From NCBI GenBank assembly GCA_013348845.1, contig CP054675.1, forward strand, positions 682,001 through 746,000: a stretch of 64,000 nucleotides of DNA, given 5' to 3'. This document shows, in pieces, positions 28,794-38,371 of this stretch (position 1 is its first letter; every line of letters begins with the position of its first letter). Source of the stretch: Candidatus Tepidiaquacella proteinivora. GTDB taxonomy: Bacteria; Bacteroidota; Ignavibacteria; Tepidaquicellales; Tepidaquicellaceae. Made by a program: the position numbers and the translations under genes. The notes beneath the pieces are model-generated. The model searched no databases, was not told the origin of the DNA, and saw only the letters and a program-made list of their open reading frames with translations.

Positions 28794-29150
28794 ATGGAAG
28801 AATTTAATATTACAGAAACATCAACAGGTAAAGTTAAAATCTTGCATCTTGAAGGTTTCTTAGATGCACATACATCAGCTATTTTAGAAAATGAGATTAA
28901 TAAAATTTTCGATAAACAGGAATATTCAATTGTAGTAAATTTTAACAAATTAACATATATAAGTAGTGCTGGTTTAGGAGTATTTATGGCATTCATAGAA
29001 AGAGCCAGACAAAACGGAGGGGATATAAAATTGTGTGAAATGAACAATAAAATATTTAATATTTTTGATATGTTAGGATTTCCTCTTTTATTTGAAATAT
29101 ATAAGACTCAGGAAGAAGCTGTCGAAAAATTTATGAACCCAAAACAGTAA
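28794..29150 (+). CDS. STAS-domain anti-sigma factor antagonist
   Basis: This is a 118-residue SpoIIAA/RsbV-like protein. The phosphorylatable serine lies in the motif YISSAGLGVFMAF (Ser57/Ser58). In such systems the unphosphorylated form binds the HATPase partner; phosphorylation by it breaks the complex and the SpoIIE-type phosphatase resets it. All three components lie in order here (STAS, HATPase, phosphatase). No sigma factor or other target is adjacent. Confidence 0.9.
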   Translation: MEEFNITETSTGKVKILHLEGFLDAHTSAILENEINKIFDKQEYSIVVNFNKLTYISSAGLGVFMAFIERARQNGGDIKLCEMNNKIFNIFDMLGFPLLFEIYKTQEEAVEKFMNPKQ

Positions 29151-29156
29151 TGTTAA

Positions 29157-29573
29157 TTGGAAAAAGAGTATAAAATATCGGTTACAAGTTCAACGAAAAA
29201 TCTTCATAAAATAAGAAATTTTATAGAAGAAACAGCTCTGAACTCTGGCATAAGCAGAGAAAAAACTGACGAAATTATTTTAGCAGTTGATGAAGCTTGT
29301 ACTAATATTATTAAATATACATACAAATATGAAGAAAAACACAAAATAAGTATCAAAATAAAAAATAAAGATAATAAATTAATTGTAGAAATAATTTACA
29401 GGGGTAAAGGTTTCGACCCAAATAAAGTAAAAAGCCCGGATATGAAAGAATACTTTAAAAATTATAAGGTTGGTGGATTAGGAATTCCGTTGATGAGAAA
29501 ATTTGTAAATAAAATAGAGTATAATTTTATAAAACCGAATCTCAATAAACTTATACTGGTAAAACAAATATAA
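29157..29573 (+). CDS. RsbW-like HATPase (anti-sigma/switch kinase) with altered G1 box
   Basis: This is a 138-residue GHKL ATPase of the serine-kinase anti-sigma type. The N-box is intact (AVDEACTN, Glu46 and Asn50) and the glycine-rich GGLGIPLMRKF is present. The G1 box, usually DxGxGF, reads YRGKGFDP: the adenine-contacting Asp is Tyr81. ATP binding may be weakened or lost. The start must be TTG (29157), because an in-frame stop lies just upstream and no ATG precedes the first strand. It lies 6 bp after the STAS gene. Confidence 0.87.
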   Translation: MEKEYKISVTSSTKNLHKIRNFIEETALNSGISREKTDEIILAVDEACTNIIKYTYKYEEKHKISIKIKNKDNKLIVEIIYRGKGFDPNKVKSPDMKEYFKNYKVGGLGIPLMRKFVNKIEYNFIKPNLNKLILVKQI

Positions 29574-29593
29574 CCTGGTATTATAAAATTTTT

Positions 29594-31321
29594 ATGAATA
29601 AAACTTACAGCAGAGAGAAACAATTAGAATTAGATTCTCTCATAGAATTTTCAAATTTAATTAATAGTAATCTCGACTTAAACTTTATATTAAATAACAT
29701 TCTACTAACGCTTATGGGTAGAATGTTGATATCAAAAGCAATGATTCTAATTAAAACAGAAAGCCCTGATAAAAGAAATGAATTTGTAATAAGTGCATCT
29801 AAGGGGGTACTACCAGGAACAAACGGAAGTGTAATAGAGTTTGACCTACCAAAAGAACCATATTTCACAAATGAACATATTTCACATATTCCACAAATTA
29901 TAAGTGATAATGTTATAAAATATTTTTTCAAGATATATTTTCAAAAGAAATTATTAGGTGTTCTTTGTTTAGGAGAAAAAATTAATAAAAAAAACTTATC
30001 AAAAAGTGAGATAATTTTTATCGAAACTATATTGAACATTTCCTCGACTACAATAGAAAATACCTTAAAGTTTGAAGAAATAAGAAAATTAAATATAGAA
30101 TTAAGTAATAAAATAAATAAATTAAATTCATTATTTGAATTAAGTAAAGAATTCAATACAAATTTTTTAGATAAAAATAAAATAATAAATCTTTTAAGTT
30201 ATACTTTGCTGGGAAATTATGGGATAAAAGATTTAATTATAATATCAAAATATAGAGCAGATAATTTTTACATAATGACTAAAACAGCAGGGGTAACCGT
30301 TCCTGATTTTCAGGATTATGAGATACCTGAATTGAAACAATATAAACTGTTAAATATTAATACTGAAGACAAATTTTTTAAACTTTTTGCTGAAAAGAAT
30401 TTTGAACTTGTAATTCCAATATTTAGCAAAGATTCAGAACTTGAATCGATGGTTTTTCTTGGGAAAAAATTAAATAATACTATTTACACCGAAGAAGATA
30501 TAACATTTCTTGAAGCAATAATGAATCTTTCAGTAATCGCACTTGAAAACTCAATTTTATTTAAAGAATCTATAGAAAAGCAAATTTTAGAGAATGAATT
30601 AAGAATCGCAAGAGATATCCAGAATGCATTATTACCTAAAAAAATTGTCCAACCACCTAACTATAATTTCTTTGCTAATAATCTACCTGCTTTACAAATC
30701 GGGGGTGATTATTTTGATATTATAAAATTAAGTGAAACATTATACGCAATTGTAATAGCAGATGTATCCGGGAAAGGAACTCCTGCAGCTCTTCTTATGG
30801 CAAATTTACAATCAATAGTTCGTGCATACCTGAAAACTGATATTGATAAATTTGACTTAATAAATGCAACCGAAAAGATTAACTCTTTAATTTATGAAAA
30901 CACAGATGTTGACAAATTTATTACATTCTTTTGGGGAATATTGGATATTGAAAGAAATAAATTTAAATATGTGAACGCCGGACATAATCCCGGAATATTA
31001 CTTACCAATGGAAATATAAAGGAATTAGATGTCGGAGGTATGATAATCGGGGTTTTCGATAAAGGATTTAAATACGAACTTGGAGAAGTAGATATTTACG
31101 AAAATGATATTATCGCATTATTTACTGATGGAATTACAGAAAGTAAAAACCCGAACAATCAGGAATATGGAGTAGAAAGAGTTATAGAAATTCTAAAAAA
31201 CAATTCAGAAAAATCCGCCGATGAACTGGGGGAAAAAATTTTGGAAGATGTAAACAAGTTTAGTCAAAGCGATAGTCTATTCGATGACCAGACAATCATA
31301 ATAATAAAAAGGATTCATTAA
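29594..31321 (+). CDS. SpoIIE/RsbU-type PP2C phosphatase with tandem GAF-like domains
   Basis: This is a 575-residue cytosolic protein. Two GAF-like sensory domains (about residues 12-155 and 175-320) are joined by a helical linker rich in Asn/Lys/Leu. A SpoIIE phosphatase domain follows from about 345. Its metal-binding motifs are GGDYFDI, IADVSGKGTPAALLMA, FTDGITESKN and DDQTIIIIK. It should dephosphorylate the STAS protein encoded two genes upstream, so the GAF domains would set the switch in response to a ligand or redox cue. The ligand is unknown. Confidence 0.9.
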   Translation: MNKTYSREKQLELDSLIEFSNLINSNLDLNFILNNILLTLMGRMLISKAMILIKTESPDKRNEFVISASKGVLPGTNGSVIEFDLPKEPYFTNEHISHIPQIISDNVIKYFFKIYFQKKLLGVLCLGEKINKKNLSKSEIIFIETILNISSTTIENTLKFEEIRKLNIELSNKINKLNSLFELSKEFNTNFLDKNKIINLLSYTLLGNYGIKDLIIISKYRADNFYIMTKTAGVTVPDFQDYEIPELKQYKLLNINTEDKFFKLFAEKNFELVIPIFSKDSELESMVFLGKKLNNTIYTEEDITFLEAIMNLSVIALENSILFKESIEKQILENELRIARDIQNALLPKKIVQPPNYNFFANNLPALQIGGDYFDIIKLSETLYAIVIADVSGKGTPAALLMANLQSIVRAYLKTDIDKFDLINATEKINSLIYENTDVDKFITFFWGILDIERNKFKYVNAGHNPGILLTNGNIKELDVGGMIIGVFDKGFKYELGEVDIYENDIIALFTDGITESKNPNNQEYGVERVIEILKNNSEKSADELGEKILEDVNKFSQSDSLFDDQTIIIIKRIH

Positions 31322-31324
31322 ATT

Positions 31325-32326
31325 TTAGTACATCCAGATTTGTGATTTGTCTTCAATAATAATCTGATAAGTATCTCTAAAAACTGAAAGTACACCTTTA
31401 CTACAAATAAAATATTCTTTCAAATCATCAAGATTATAGTCATTTAAAATTTCTTTTTTCTCACCCATAAAAACTAAATCAAAATTTACACCCTTTGAAA
31501 TATTTATTCTGATTAAAGCAGGATCTTTATCTACAAATACTTCTGTGACATTACCTAATATGATAATTTCTTTTCCAAGAAAATTACCTAATTTTTGCAG
31601 CTCATTATTATTCATTAAATTAAAAGCATTTTCCATTTGTGCAAACTCATTTTCAAACTTTTCTATTTGGTCAGCTCTCTTATTCCACCAGATTATTCTC
31701 TGTTCATAATCAGGATAACATTTACTTTCAGGATTCCAAATTCCAAGTTTATTTTTCCTTGCATACTGTTGTGCTTCCAGAAATTCCTTATGGAATCTTT
31801 TGCTATAACCATACTTTGTATAATAAGCACTATACCCTCTTTTCACACATTCAATATTGTAATTGATGTATTTACCATCAATATTTAAAAACATATAAAC
31901 AAGATATCTGCCATAAGTATCAATAATCCTATCAGTACTTTCAATTTCAAGTCTAACTGATTTTGCATCCTTAACAAATTCTTTAGCCCACATCCAGGTA
32001 TCATAGCCAAAAGGACTATCAATCTTTATAGGATATTTTGTCTGTATCTTATCCTGTTCTGAGAAATATTCTTTAGGCCAAATTAAACTTAAATCAAAAC
32101 TTTTCTGTTGAGCGTTTTTATCTTTAAAGGTTTCTTCTGTATCAATTCCCAAAAGACGGGTTGACTTATCTAATTTATCAAATTTGAAAGTATCTCCATC
32201 TACAACTTTAGTAATTACAAACTCCCCTATTACATAACTTGAATCAATTTTCTGAGAGTATGCAAACAGAGAAGTGAAAACAATAAGTAAGAGAGAAAAA
32301 TATAACTTTTTAAATATATTTTTCAT
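31325..32326 (-). CDS. Secreted staphylococcal-nuclease-like (thermonuclease) protein
   Basis: This is a 333-residue exported protein: signal peptide MKNIFKKLYFSLLLIVFTSLFAYSQ, then an SNase barrel at about residues 30-200. Catalytic residues fit RLLGIDTEET (Arg and Glu) and GRYLVYMFL (second Arg). An extension of about 130 residues follows, starting with a helix rich in aromatic and basic residues (WNKRADQIEKFENEF), then a small beta-rich tail. It probably degrades extracellular or periplasmic nucleic acids. Its stop lies 4 bp from the stop of the convergent phosphatase gene. Confidence 0.82.
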   Translation of the reverse strand: MKNIFKKLYFSLLLIVFTSLFAYSQKIDSSYVIGEFVITKVVDGDTFKFDKLDKSTRLLGIDTEETFKDKNAQQKSFDLSLIWPKEYFSEQDKIQTKYPIKIDSPFGYDTWMWAKEFVKDAKSVRLEIESTDRIIDTYGRYLVYMFLNIDGKYINYNIECVKRGYSAYYTKYGYSKRFHKEFLEAQQYARKNKLGIWNPESKCYPDYEQRIIWWNKRADQIEKFENEFAQMENAFNLMNNNELQKLGNFLGKEIIILGNVTEVFVDKDPALIRINISKGVNFDLVFMGEKKEILNDYNLDDLKEYFICSKGVLSVFRDTYQIIIEDKSQIWMY

Positions 32327-32364
32327 TATTAAAACCCCAGCAAAAATTTATTGATTGAATAATA

Positions 32365-32652
32365 TTAATATTTAGAGCCTTCACCAACAAAAGGAAGTAA
32401 AGCAAGATGTCGTGCTCTTTTAACTGCTTTGGTAAGGACTCTTTGCATTTTAGCGGAAGCACCTGTTATGCGCGCAGGAAGTATTTTACCTTGTTCATTC
32501 AAAAACCTTGATAAAAGTTTAACATCCTTAAAGTCTATAAAATCATCAATTCCTTTTTCTTTAAAAGGATCTCTCTTTTTCTGAGTTGTTGATTTTTTCG
32601 TAGTTAGCTGCTGCGTTAACTTATAATTCTCTTTAATTTTATTCTTCTTCAT
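32365..32652 (-). CDS. rpsR: Small-subunit ribosomal protein bS18
   Basis: This is a 95-residue S18. A basic, disordered N-terminus is followed by the conserved core [24 protein letters not shown] and [14 protein letters not shown]. It has no N-terminal cysteines, so it is the zinc-free form. The usual neighbours rpsF, ssb and rplI are absent; it sits alone, 38 bp ahead of a secreted nuclease and after the lolC/E-type gene. Confidence 0.95.
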   Translation of the reverse strand: MKKNKIKENYKLTQQLTTKKSTTQKKRDPFKEKGIDDFIDFKDVKLLSRFLNEQGKILPARITGASAKMQRVLTKAVKRARHLALLPFVGEGSKY

Positions 32653-32709
32653 TTATATAATTTTTTAAAAAAACAAATATATATTTATTTATGAATATTT
32701 TCAATGAAT

Positions 32710-33927
32710 TTAAGCAAATCTGATAGATTTCACGGGCTCAAATTTAGAAGCGATATATGATGGAATCAGAGTGGCAAAGAAAATCAGAACGGCTGTAATT
32801 AAAGAAATCAATATAATATAGTCAGCCTGTAATAAAATCGGGACATTTTTCACATAATACTGTTCAGGTAGTCTGAAAAATTTTAATTTCATCTCTAAAA
32901 GAGAAAGCCCAATTCCAATAATATTACCTAAAAAGATACCAAGAAAACCAATAATAAAACCATCAAAGATAAAAATTTTCATTATATCCCAGTTATTACA
33001 ACCGAGAGATTTTAATATTCCAATGGAATGAGTTTTTTCTAAAACAAGCATTAATAAAGTTCCAACTATATTAAATGTTGCAACAATAATAATTAATCCA
33101 AGAATAAAAGGAGTAGGCGCCTTCTGTAATTCAACCCAAGTAAACAACTCTTTATGAATTTGATACATAGTTCTAACATGATATGGATATCTTAATACAG
33201 ACTTCAATAATTCTGAAGTTTCTGTAACTTTACTTACATCTGATAGTGAGAGTTCTATAGACGTAACGGTAGAGTCCATATTAAAAAATCTTTGTAAAGT
33301 CTTTAAATCAGTATAAATAATTAAATCATCATATTCTCTTAAACCAGATTCATATATTCCTCTTATTTTAAATTGTTTAATTTTGGGCAGATTATCCGGA
33401 GATGGTAAACCTTTTAAGCCAAAAATTATTGCTTTATCTCCGACATCTAAAGCCAATTTATTTGCAAGTTTATCACCAATAATCAAACTTGAAAAAATTG
33501 TGTCGTAAGGATTTAAATCATCACTCCCTTTAATTATTTTCATTCTTTCAAAGGATGATTGCAAGTCATTGCTTATACCCTTAATAATAATACCTTCCAC
33601 TTTTCCTTTTGCTCTTAAAACAGCTTCTCTTTGAATGAAAGGATTAATGTTATTTAATATCTTTACATTTTTAGTGATTTTATTCACCACTGAATCATAA
33701 TTTCTAATGCCGCCGGTTTCAAAGGAACTAATCTGAATATGTGAAACAAGTTTGGAAACTTTATCAGTAATTTCTTTTTCAAATCCATTTAAAATAGAAA
33801 TGGTAATAATAAGCGCCGCAACACCAAGCGCAATGCCAAATATAGACATATAAGTAATAAAAGAAATAAATCTTGAATCCTTTCTTGAAAATAAATATCT
33901 TTTCGCAATAAAAAATTTATAATTCAT
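32710..33927 (-). CDS. LolC/LolE-type lipoprotein-releasing permease (FtsX/MacB fold)
   Basis: This is a 405-residue protein with four transmembrane segments: one near residues 22-46 and three near 270-400. A large periplasmic domain lies between them. The start FIAKRYLFSRKDSRFISFI and the NGFEKE loop are typical of Lol permeases that release lipoproteins from the inner membrane for transfer to LolA. The matching LolD ATPase is not in this window. It lies 24 bp after prfB. Confidence 0.85.
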   Translation of the reverse strand: MNYKFFIAKRYLFSRKDSRFISFITYMSIFGIALGVAALIITISILNGFEKEITDKVSKLVSHIQISSFETGGIRNYDSVVNKITKNVKILNNINPFIQREAVLRAKGKVEGIIIKGISNDLQSSFERMKIIKGSDDLNPYDTIFSSLIIGDKLANKLALDVGDKAIIFGLKGLPSPDNLPKIKQFKIRGIYESGLREYDDLIIYTDLKTLQRFFNMDSTVTSIELSLSDVSKVTETSELLKSVLRYPYHVRTMYQIHKELFTWVELQKAPTPFILGLIIIVATFNIVGTLLMLVLEKTHSIGILKSLGCNNWDIMKIFIFDGFIIGFLGIFLGNIIGIGLSLLEMKLKFFRLPEQYYVKNVPILLQADYIILISLITAVLIFFATLIPSYIASKFEPVKSIRFA

Positions 33928-33951
33928 TAATTAGTTTTACATTTCAAAATT

Positions 33952-35044
33952 TTATTCTTGTAAAAGATAAGCTCTTATAAATTCATCTATATCGCCATCC
34001 ATAACAGAATATGCATCAGTTGTTTCATAATTAGTCCGGTGGTCTTTAACAAGATAATAGGGATGAAAAACATAACTTCTAATCTGACTTCCCCATTCTA
34101 TCTTTTTCTTTGATTTCTCTACCTTTCTTTTTTTCTCCAACTCTTTTTCTTTTTCAAGCATATACAATTTAGACCTTAACATTTTCATTGCTGTTTGCTT
34201 GTTCTGTAATTGCGATCTTTCATTTTGACACTGCACAACAATACCGGTAGGAATGTGTGTAATTCTTACAGCAGTTTCCACCTTGTTCACATTCTGTCCA
34301 CCGGCACCACCGGCACGAAATGTATCGACTTCAATATCCGCAGGATTTATTTCAACTTCAATTTCATCTTCAATAATTGGTGTTACGAAAACAGCAGCAA
34401 ATGAAGTATGTCTTTTTTTGTTTGCATCAAATGGAGAAATTCTTACAAGTCTGTGAACGCCGTTTTCTGCCTTTAAATATCCATATGCATATTCTCCATC
34501 AACTTCAATTGTAGCACTTTTTATCCCTGCACCGTCGCCTTCTAATTTGTCAATCAAAGTAGTAGTAAAACCTTTTTTCTCACAATATCTTAAATACATT
34601 CTTAGAAGCATTTCTGCCCAATCCTGAGATTCTGTTCCACCTGCACCAGAATTTATCGTAAGTATCGCACTTCTAATATCATCTTTATCAGAAAGCATTT
34701 TTTTAAATTCGAGATTAGAAATCAATTTTTCCAGGTTAACTATTTCAGAATCTATTTCCTGTTCTAAAGATTCATCATTCTCCTGAACTGCAATATCAAT
34801 CAATGCTTTAATATCATTTAATTTTTTTTCTGTTTCTTCAAATTCATTAACAAATTTTTTCAGACTGGCAATTTGTTGAAGAATTTTCTGAGCATTTTTA
34901 TTATCATCCCAGAAGTTATTTGAGTGAGTTTTAATTTCTAAATCTCTTATAGTTTTTATTTTATCTTCTATTTCAAAGATACCCCCTTAACTCAGAAACC
35001 CGGAACTCTAAATTTTTTATTTTATATTTTTGTTGTTCATACAT
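33952..35044 (-). CDS. prfB: Peptide chain release factor 2, made by programmed +1 frameshift
   Basis: RF2 is encoded in two frames. The ATG at 35044 opens 23 codons ending [10 protein letters not shown], then an in-frame TGA (34975-34973). A +1 slip at CTT-T gives the main frame (34974 down to 33952), for 363 residues in total, the normal RF2 length. The RF2 recognition tripeptide SPF (in [10 protein letters not shown]) and the catalytic GAGGQNVNK motif are present. The slip site is described separately. A 62-bp gap separates it from xer, and the lolC/E-type gene follows after 24 bp. Confidence 0.95.
34973..34987 (-). promoter_or_regulatory. Programmed +1 frameshift site of prfB
   Basis: Reading the minus strand from 34987: AGG GGG TAT CTT TGA. 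This is the canonical RF2 signal: an internal Shine-Dalgarno-like AGGGGG, the slippery CTT-T and a TGA that RF2 itself recognises. It makes RF2 synthesis autoregulated. Confidence 0.95.
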
Positions 35045-35106
35045 AAGCTACATATTCAACTTAAATAAAAATATGAAATGTTTCTCTTTAATAAAATTCA
35101 ATTAAT

Positions 35107-36054
35107 TTATGCTCTCGGATGTGCTTGTTTGTATATTTTCTTTAAACGTTCTGCAGTAACAGAGGTATAAATCTGAGTAGTTGATAAGTTTTCATGTCCT
35201 AAAATTTCTTTTATTGCTCTGATATCAGCACCTTTATCAAGTAAATGCGTTGCAAAAGTGTGCCGTATAATATGTGGTGACTTTTTCTTTAAACCAGTAA
35301 CTTTTGATAAATCCTTTTTCACCATTCTATAAACTTTCATAGGATATAATTTATTCCCTTTGTTATCGAGGAATAAAATATCAATATTTTTTCTGTTAGA
35401 TATATCTCTAATTTGTAAATAATTCCTTATAGCGACCTCTGCTTTTTTACCAAATGGGACAATTCTTTCTTTTGCACCTTTTCCTCTTACTTTTATGAGT
35501 TTTTTATTTAAATCTACATCTGACAGTTTGAGGTTTATTAATTCGGATAACCTTATTCCTGTGCTGTAAAAAAGTTCTAAAATAGCTTTATCAAGAATCC
35601 TTAAACTAATACCTTCTTTTTCTTCCAATAATTTATCTATTTCCTGATAGGTAAGATATGTTGGAAGTCTTTTCGGTAATTTAGGTAATAAAACACCTGA
35701 AGCAGGATTTTTAGATATATATTTTCTTTTATAAAGATATTTAAAGAAAGACTTTAAAGTTGAAATTTTTCTTGAAATTGATTTTTTATTATACTTGGGA
35801 GTTTTTTTTATTTCTATTTTTTGCTTTTCGTAAAGGTAAACAAGGTAATTTTTTATTAAAAACAAATCGATATCATCTAAATCAATGCTTATATTTTGTA
35901 AATCACCATCTTTATTATAAAATTCAATTAGAAATTCCCCGAAATGTTTCAAATCCGTGTTATAAGAAATGAGAGTATTTTTCGAGTAATTTTTTACTCT
36001 TTTCAAATATTCTGAAAATTCGTTTACAAGGTCAATATATTTTTTAATCAACAT
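35107..36054 (-). CDS. Tyrosine recombinase XerC/XerD-like
   Basis: This is a 315-residue site-specific recombinase. The N-terminal SAM-like DNA-binding domain (about 5-110) includes KNYSKNTLISYNTDLKHFGEF. The catalytic domain shows STGIRLSEL (Arg I), the KVRGKGAKERIVPF beta-hairpin Lys, HIIRHTFATHLL (His-x-x-Arg), LGHENLSTTQ and the nucleophile Tyr in IYTSV. Chromosome dimer resolution at dif is the expected job, given the housekeeping context: it overlaps topA by 11 bp and precedes prfB. Whether it is XerC or XerD cannot be decided. Confidence 0.92.
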   Translation of the reverse strand: MLIKKYIDLVNEFSEYLKRVKNYSKNTLISYNTDLKHFGEFLIEFYNKDGDLQNISIDLDDIDLFLIKNYLVYLYEKQKIEIKKTPKYNKKSISRKISTLKSFFKYLYKRKYISKNPASGVLLPKLPKRLPTYLTYQEIDKLLEEKEGISLRILDKAILELFYSTGIRLSELINLKLSDVDLNKKLIKVRGKGAKERIVPFGKKAEVAIRNYLQIRDISNRKNIDILFLDNKGNKLYPMKVYRMVKKDLSKVTGLKKKSPHIIRHTFATHLLDKGADIRAIKEILGHENLSTTQIYTSVTAERLKKIYKQAHPRA

Positions 36055-38362
36055 CTTTCTGATTTTCTAAATCAAATTTACTCTTACAATTAGGGCAATA
36101 AAGATAACTACTACCATCTTTCTTTAATCGTTTTTCAAGATATGGATTCTGGCATTTGCTACATTGTTTGTTTACTGGTTCAAAGTTTGTAATAAAATCA
36201 CACTCAGGATATAGTGAACATCCATAGAAAACTTTTTTTCTTTTATTTAATCTGGGGGTAATATTACCTTTATTGCATTTAGGACAAATTATTTCAAGAG
36301 TAAATGCTCTAACGCCATTACATTTCGGATAATTAGAACATCCGTAGAATTTACCATATCTACCTACTCTTAAAACCATCGGGGCGTTACATTCAGGACA
36401 AAAAGTCTTACTTTCCGGTTCTTCACTTTTTACATCATCTTCAACATTAGCAGTCGCCTTACATTTTGGATACCTTTCGCAAGTAAGAAACTGACCATTT
36501 CTTCCCCATTTTTTAAGCATTTTAGCTCCGGTTTTTTCACCACATTCAGGACAAAGGATATTAGTTTTTATAATCAAACTATTTTTAATATTTTTAATTT
36601 CTGATTCTGCAAGATTATAATCTTTTATAAAGGGCTTATAAAAATCATCTAACACTTTCTGATATGTACTATCACCATTGGCAATCGTATCTAACTCATC
36701 TTCCATATTAGCGGTAAATTCATAATTTATAACATCTTTAAAATACTCCCCTAATATTTTGTTAACCTCCATTCCAAGTTTCGATGCATACAATCTTCTA
36801 TCTTTCAACTCCACATACTTTCTATCAATAACAGTCGAGACAATTAAAGCATATGTACTTGGTCTTCCAATGCCCAGAGTATCAAGCTGTTTAATTAAAC
36901 TACTTTCTGTATATCTTGGCGGAGGTTTTGTTTCATGTCTATTTTTATTTATAGACAATGCTTTTAAAAATTCTCCAATTGACAATTCTGGTAAAATATT
37001 ATCTTCTTCATCTTCATCTTCAGTCTTCTCTTCTTTAACTTCTTTATAAAGCTTTAAAAATCCACTGAATAAAATTTCACTTCCTACAGTTTTAAATATA
37101 TACTCTCTATTAATACCTTTCGGACTAATTGCTTTTATTAAAATGGTTTTCTGATTTAAAGTTGCCTTCTCCATTTGTGAAGCAACAAACCTTTCCCAAA
37201 TCAACTTATAAAGGGAAAATAAATTTTTATCAATTTTTTTCAAACTCTCTGGTAGTATATTTACATCTGTTGGTCTTATAGCTTCATGCGCTTCCTGAAC
37301 ATTTTTTGATTTCTTATTAAATATGTTTGGTTCCTTTGGCAAATACTCATCACCAAAATTTTTGGAAATAAATTTTCTAACTGAATTTATTGCTTCAGGA
37401 CTCACTCTTGTAGAATCTGTTCTCATATATGTTATTAAACCAACGTTACCTTCACCCTTAACAATTTCAACTCCTTCATACAATTTTTGAGCAAGTAACA
37501 TAGTTTTTTTAGGTGAAAATCCAAGTTGAGTTGATGCTATTTGTTGTAATACGCTCGTAGTAAAAGGAGGTGGAGGATTTTTTTTGACCTCTTTAGATTG
37601 AATATCAATAATTTTAAACTTGTTATCTTTTAAATCTTCGAGAATCTTATGTGCCTGTTCGATATCTGCAATCTTTGGGTCTTCTCCATTATATTTAATT
37701 ATATTATTATCAATCTTATAGAGTTTTGAATGAAAAGATTTACTTCTTCCGGATGGTTTTGAAAAAATTGCATCAATTGACCAATATTCTATAGGAACGA
37801 AATTTTTTATTTCCTCTTCCCGTTCACAAATAAGCTTTAATGCAACAGATTGCACTCTACCAGCAGAGAGTCCGTAATAAAACACTTTCCAAAGAAACGG
37901 GCTCACCTTATATCCTAATATTCTATCCATCACGCGCCTTGCCGTCTGAGCATCAACAAGATTCAAATCAATATCTTTAGGATTTGCCATTGCTCTTTGA
38001 ATACCGGTTTTCGTTATCTCTTCAAAGAGAACACGTTTAATCGGGATATTGTTACCTTGTATCTTTTTAATTTCATCAGAAATATCACATGCAATCGCTT
38101 CTCCCTCTCTATCAGGATCGGTAGCTATGAAAATTTTTTCAGATTTTTTTGCGAGACTTGTAATTTTATTAATAATTTTTTCTTTCCCTTCAATAGTAAC
38201 AAATTTAGGTTTATAACCATTATCAATATCAACACCGAAATCATTTTCAGGTAGATTTTTTATATGCCCAACTGTTGCTTCAACTATATAATCTTTTCCC
38301 AGATATTTATTAACAGTTTTTGCTTTAGATGGTGACTCGACTACGACTAAAGATTTTGCCAT
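36044..38362 (-). CDS. topA: DNA topoisomerase I
   Basis: This is a 772-residue type IA topoisomerase that relaxes negative supercoils. The TOPRIM domain opens with VVESPSKAKTVNKYLG and has the metal-binding ATDPDREGEAIA. SAGRVQSVALKLI and the active-site GLITYMRTDST (Tyr near residue 312) follow. Four C4-type zinc ribbons line the C-terminus (CPECGEKTGA..., CPECNAPM..., CPKCNKG..., CSKCQNP...CPNCKSK). An acidic insert EEKTEDEDEEDN is near 440. It is embedded in a compact operon between smg and xer. Confidence 0.96.
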   Translation of the reverse strand: MAKSLVVVESPSKAKTVNKYLGKDYIVEATVGHIKNLPENDFGVDIDNGYKPKFVTIEGKEKIINKITSLAKKSEKIFIATDPDREGEAIACDISDEIKKIQGNNIPIKRVLFEEITKTGIQRAMANPKDIDLNLVDAQTARRVMDRILGYKVSPFLWKVFYYGLSAGRVQSVALKLICEREEEIKNFVPIEYWSIDAIFSKPSGRSKSFHSKLYKIDNNIIKYNGEDPKIADIEQAHKILEDLKDNKFKIIDIQSKEVKKNPPPPFTTSVLQQIASTQLGFSPKKTMLLAQKLYEGVEIVKGEGNVGLITYMRTDSTRVSPEAINSVRKFISKNFGDEYLPKEPNIFNKKSKNVQEAHEAIRPTDVNILPESLKKIDKNLFSLYKLIWERFVASQMEKATLNQKTILIKAISPKGINREYIFKTVGSEILFSGFLKLYKEVKEEKTEDEDEEDNILPELSIGEFLKALSINKNRHETKPPPRYTESSLIKQLDTLGIGRPSTYALIVSTVIDRKYVELKDRRLYASKLGMEVNKILGEYFKDVINYEFTANMEDELDTIANGDSTYQKVLDDFYKPFIKDYNLAESEIKNIKNSLIIKTNILCPECGEKTGAKMLKKWGRNGQFLTCERYPKCKATANVEDDVKSEEPESKTFCPECNAPMVLRVGRYGKFYGCSNYPKCNGVRAFTLEIICPKCNKGNITPRLNKRKKVFYGCSLYPECDFITNFEPVNKQCSKCQNPYLEKRLKKDGSSYLYCPNCKSKFDLENQKDVD

Positions 38363-38371
38363 AATTTATAA

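Noticed and set aside
28727-29047. 106-codon open frame on the minus strand over the STAS gene
   Set aside because: The plus-strand STAS gene has a full conserved serine motif; the minus frame shows no domain and overlaps it completely.
33952-34803. RF2 starting at the TTG near 34803
   Set aside because: Upstream sequence holds the canonical frameshift site and the missing N-terminus, so the short form is an artefact of single-frame calling.
35107-36054. Mobile-element integrase
   Set aside because: The tyrosine recombinase sits in a topA-xer-prfB housekeeping operon with no att sites, phage genes or repeats; XerC/D is the better call.
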